Shown in pieces: positions 15,871 to 16,812 of a stretch of DNA of 16,812 nt. The stretch covers positions 1-16,812 of the forward strand of contig CANRAT010000031.1 of the NCBI GenBank assembly GCA_947628685.1, read 5' to 3'. The stretch's first letter is position 1. Every line of letters starts with the position of its first letter. Under the pieces are notes generated by a model. The model saw only the letters and a program-made list of their open reading frames with translations, did no database searches and was not told the origin of the DNA. This stretch comes from an uncultured Bacilli bacterium (GTDB lineage Bacteria; Bacillota_I; Bacilli_A; RF39; UBA660). The position numbers and the translations under genes were made by a program.

Positions 15871-16343
15871 TGATTTTAGTTACATTAGGAACAGGAGATA
15901 AGCCATTTTTAAGATTACTAGAAGTATTGGATAAAGAAATTAAGAATGGAAATATTAAAGATAAAGTGATTGTACAAGCTGGAATAACTAAATTTAAGAC
16001 TGATAGAATGGAAATATTTGACTTAATACCACTAGACAAATTTAATGAATTAATAGAAAAATGCGATTTATTAATTACGCATGGTGGAGTAGGTAGTATA
16101 ACGACAGGTTTAAAATATAATAAAAAAATTATAGGTGTTGCAAGATTAAAAAAATATGGTGAAGTTGCAAATGATCATCAATTGCAAATACTTGAAAATT
16201 TTGATAAAGAAGGATTAATTATACATTTGAAAAATTTAGAAGATATTTCAAAAAAAATAAAAGAATCCAAAAATTTTAAACCTAAAAAATATAAAAGTAA
16301 TAATGAAAATTTTATAAAAATATTAGAAAAAGTAATAGGATAA
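15870..16343 (+). CDS. Alg13/PssE-like glycosyltransferase catalytic subunit
   Basis: A 157-residue protein equal to the C-terminal, nucleotide-sugar-binding half of a GT-B enzyme: MILVTLGTGDKPF at the start, THGGVGSITTGL (70-81) as the glycine-rich donor loop, and YGEVANDHQLQ (97-107) as the usual final motif. With the preceding Alg14-like protein it should form one glycosyltransferase at the cytoplasmic membrane face. The start at ATG 15870 overlaps the previous stop by one base. It is the last gene of the operon; a strong terminator begins 31 bases after its TAA. The bacterial pairs act with several UDP-sugars, so the donor is not assigned. Confidence 0.88.
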   Translation: MILVTLGTGDKPFLRLLEVLDKEIKNGNIKDKVIVQAGITKFKTDRMEIFDLIPLDKFNELIEKCDLLITHGGVGSITTGLKYNKKIIGVARLKKYGEVANDHQLQILENFDKEGLIIHLKNLEDISKKIKESKNFKPKKYKSNNENFIKILEKVIG

Positions 16344-16373
16344 AAAGGTAATGATTTTTAATATAAAGCATAT

Positions 16374-16414
16374 AATATAGTAAAAGTAAATAGGTTTTTA
16401 CTATATTTTTTTTT
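16374..16414 (+). terminator. Intrinsic terminator of the polysaccharide operon
   Basis: A perfect 12-bp stem (16374-16385 with 16396-16407) with a 10-base loop is followed by a run of nine T (16406-16414). The stem has only two G-C pairs, but length and T-run make a convincing rho-independent terminator. It separates the operon from the downstream RNA-like region. Confidence 0.85.
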
Positions 16415-16427
16415 GAAAATAACAAAT

Positions 16428-16456
16428 TTGACAAAAAAGTGTAAATATGTTACAAT
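16428..16456 (+). promoter_or_regulatory. Strong consensus promoter downstream of the operon
   Basis: TTGACA (16428-16433) is followed after exactly 17 bases by TACAAT (16451-16456), with the extended -10 TG at 16448-16449. This is the best promoter in the window, with five of six bases in the -10 and six of six in the -35. The start should be near 16463. No gene start or ribosome site follows, which fits an RNA gene. Confidence 0.75.
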
Positions 16457-16462
16457 TTGTAT

Positions 16463-16812
16463 GTCGATGGCACATTATTCTAGTCATTTGATTTATTATG
16501 AGGACGGGGCTAAAAATCCGTTAAAGAGCATATCTGTGAAACTTTTGGTGCTTGCTTTAATTGCCCAAATTAGGGTGAGTGCTGAAAATGAGGATGTTGG
16601 GCATCCATAATGGCATATGAAAATGACCCACCATCCGTGGAGACCTAATATTGTGTTTGGCCTATACGTTTAATTACTGATGGACCTTATACGAATTGGG
16701 ATTGAACCTACCAAGTGATGAAAGTTGCGGGTAGCGTAGCTTGTCTTGAGTGAATAATAGGGATAATTGAATTACAAACTAGTAAGTTTATAGCTAGAAT
16801 CTACATAGTTTG
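16463..16812 (+). ncRNA. Candidate large structured non-coding RNA (family not assigned, runs to window end)
   Basis: The region transcribed from the promoter at 16428-16456 has about 42% GC by count (16501-16740), nearly twice that of the neighbouring genes, and holds no credible ORF. Possible stems include 16503-16507 with 16518-16522, 16592-16596 with 16602-16606 (perfect 5 bp, 5-base loop, itself nested in 16580-16582/16613-16615 and 16573-16576/16626-16629), 16628-16631 with 16637-16640, and 16708-16712 with 16730-16734. High GC in an AT-rich genome plus a dedicated promoter is typical of structured RNAs. It lacks signatures I know for RNase P, tmRNA, SRP RNA, 6S, T-box and common riboswitches. 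Ornate Firmicutes RNAs such as the raiA motif or ROOL are candidates, but I cannot confirm any. GC falls after about 16745, so the structured core may end there; no terminator is seen before the window end. Confidence 0.65.

Noticed and set aside
720..16039. Several minus-strand open frames of about 60-77 codons inside the + strand genes
   Set aside because: All lie inside well-supported + strand genes, lack ribosome sites and recognisable domains, and are expected by chance in long genes with AT-rich codons.
304..16343. Mycoplasma-type genetic code suggested by the very low GC
   Set aside because: TGA ends several genes (for example 2617-2619 and 8074-8076) and Trp positions in conserved motifs are TGG, so the standard bacterial code applies.
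16413..16610. A 65-codon reading frame starting at TTG 16413
   Set aside because: It begins in the terminator T-run, runs through the promoter, has no ribosome site, and its composition follows the RNA-like region rather than the codon use of the genes.
16691..16714. A tRNA T-loop-like sequence on the minus strand (GGTTCAATCCC)
   Set aside because: The five bases flanking the putative 7-base loop do not pair into a T-stem, and no acceptor or anticodon arms can be built around it.
1..16812. Insertion sequences, CRISPR arrays, invertible segments or attachment sites
   Set aside because: No transposase or recombinase, no regularly spaced repeats, and no long inverted repeats flanking a promoter or gene were found.

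Overview
The window is a very AT-rich (coding GC roughly 20-25% by eye) surface-polysaccharide biosynthesis locus from a low-GC Gram-positive-type bacterium (Firmicutes/Bacillota, possibly an uncultured gut Clostridia or Bacilli lineage). The reasons are the base composition, purine-rich Shine-Dalgarno sites close to AGGAGG, sigma-A-like promoters, and capsule-type enzymes typical of these bacteria. UGA is a stop codon (for example the licD gene ends in TGA) and Trp is TGG, so this is not a Mycoplasma-type code. The genus cannot be read from the sequence.

Layout. Bases 1-303 are non-coding: a hairpin plus T-run that looks like the end of an upstream transcript, a short tandem repeat, and an extended -10 promoter. 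Thirteen genes follow, all on the + strand, mostly overlapping or separated by a few bases: Wzx-type flippase, LicD phosphotransferase, sulfotransferase, a GT4-GT2 double glycosyltransferase, a second GT2, GtrA, a GtrB-like GT2, a nucleotidyltransferase, a membrane-domain/kinase fusion, a HAD phosphatase, a large polytopic protein (candidate GT-C), a Wzy polymerase-GT4 fusion, and an Alg14/Alg13-like pair. A strong intrinsic terminator (16374-16414) closes the operon. An internal promoter (12824-12852) probably gives the last three genes extra transcription.

How the genes may work together (inference from families). The GT domains would build a lipid-linked repeat unit on the cytoplasmic face. 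Wzx would flip it and Wzy would polymerise it. LicD and the sulfotransferase would decorate it with a phospho-substituent and sulfate. The GtrA/GtrB-like pair and the polytopic protein could add a side-branch sugar outside the membrane. The kinase, nucleotidyltransferase and HAD genes resemble a small activation pathway that could supply a nucleotide-activated alcohol to LicD, in the manner of LicA-LicC-LicD, but with an unknown substrate. No initiating sugar-phosphate transferase and no chain-length or tyrosine-kinase regulators are present, so the locus must rely on genes elsewhere.

Two signals stand out. An 11-G homopolymer sits exactly at the linker between the GT4 and GT2 halves of one protein. 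A one-base slip in either direction stops translation within a few codons, leaving a complete GT4 without its GT2, so this looks like a phase-variable switch of glycan structure. After the terminator, a consensus promoter (TTGACA, 17 bases, TACAAT, with extended TG) drives a region of about 42% GC with several predicted stems and no credible ORF. This is probably a large structured non-coding RNA that runs toward or past the window end; I could not assign its family with certainty.
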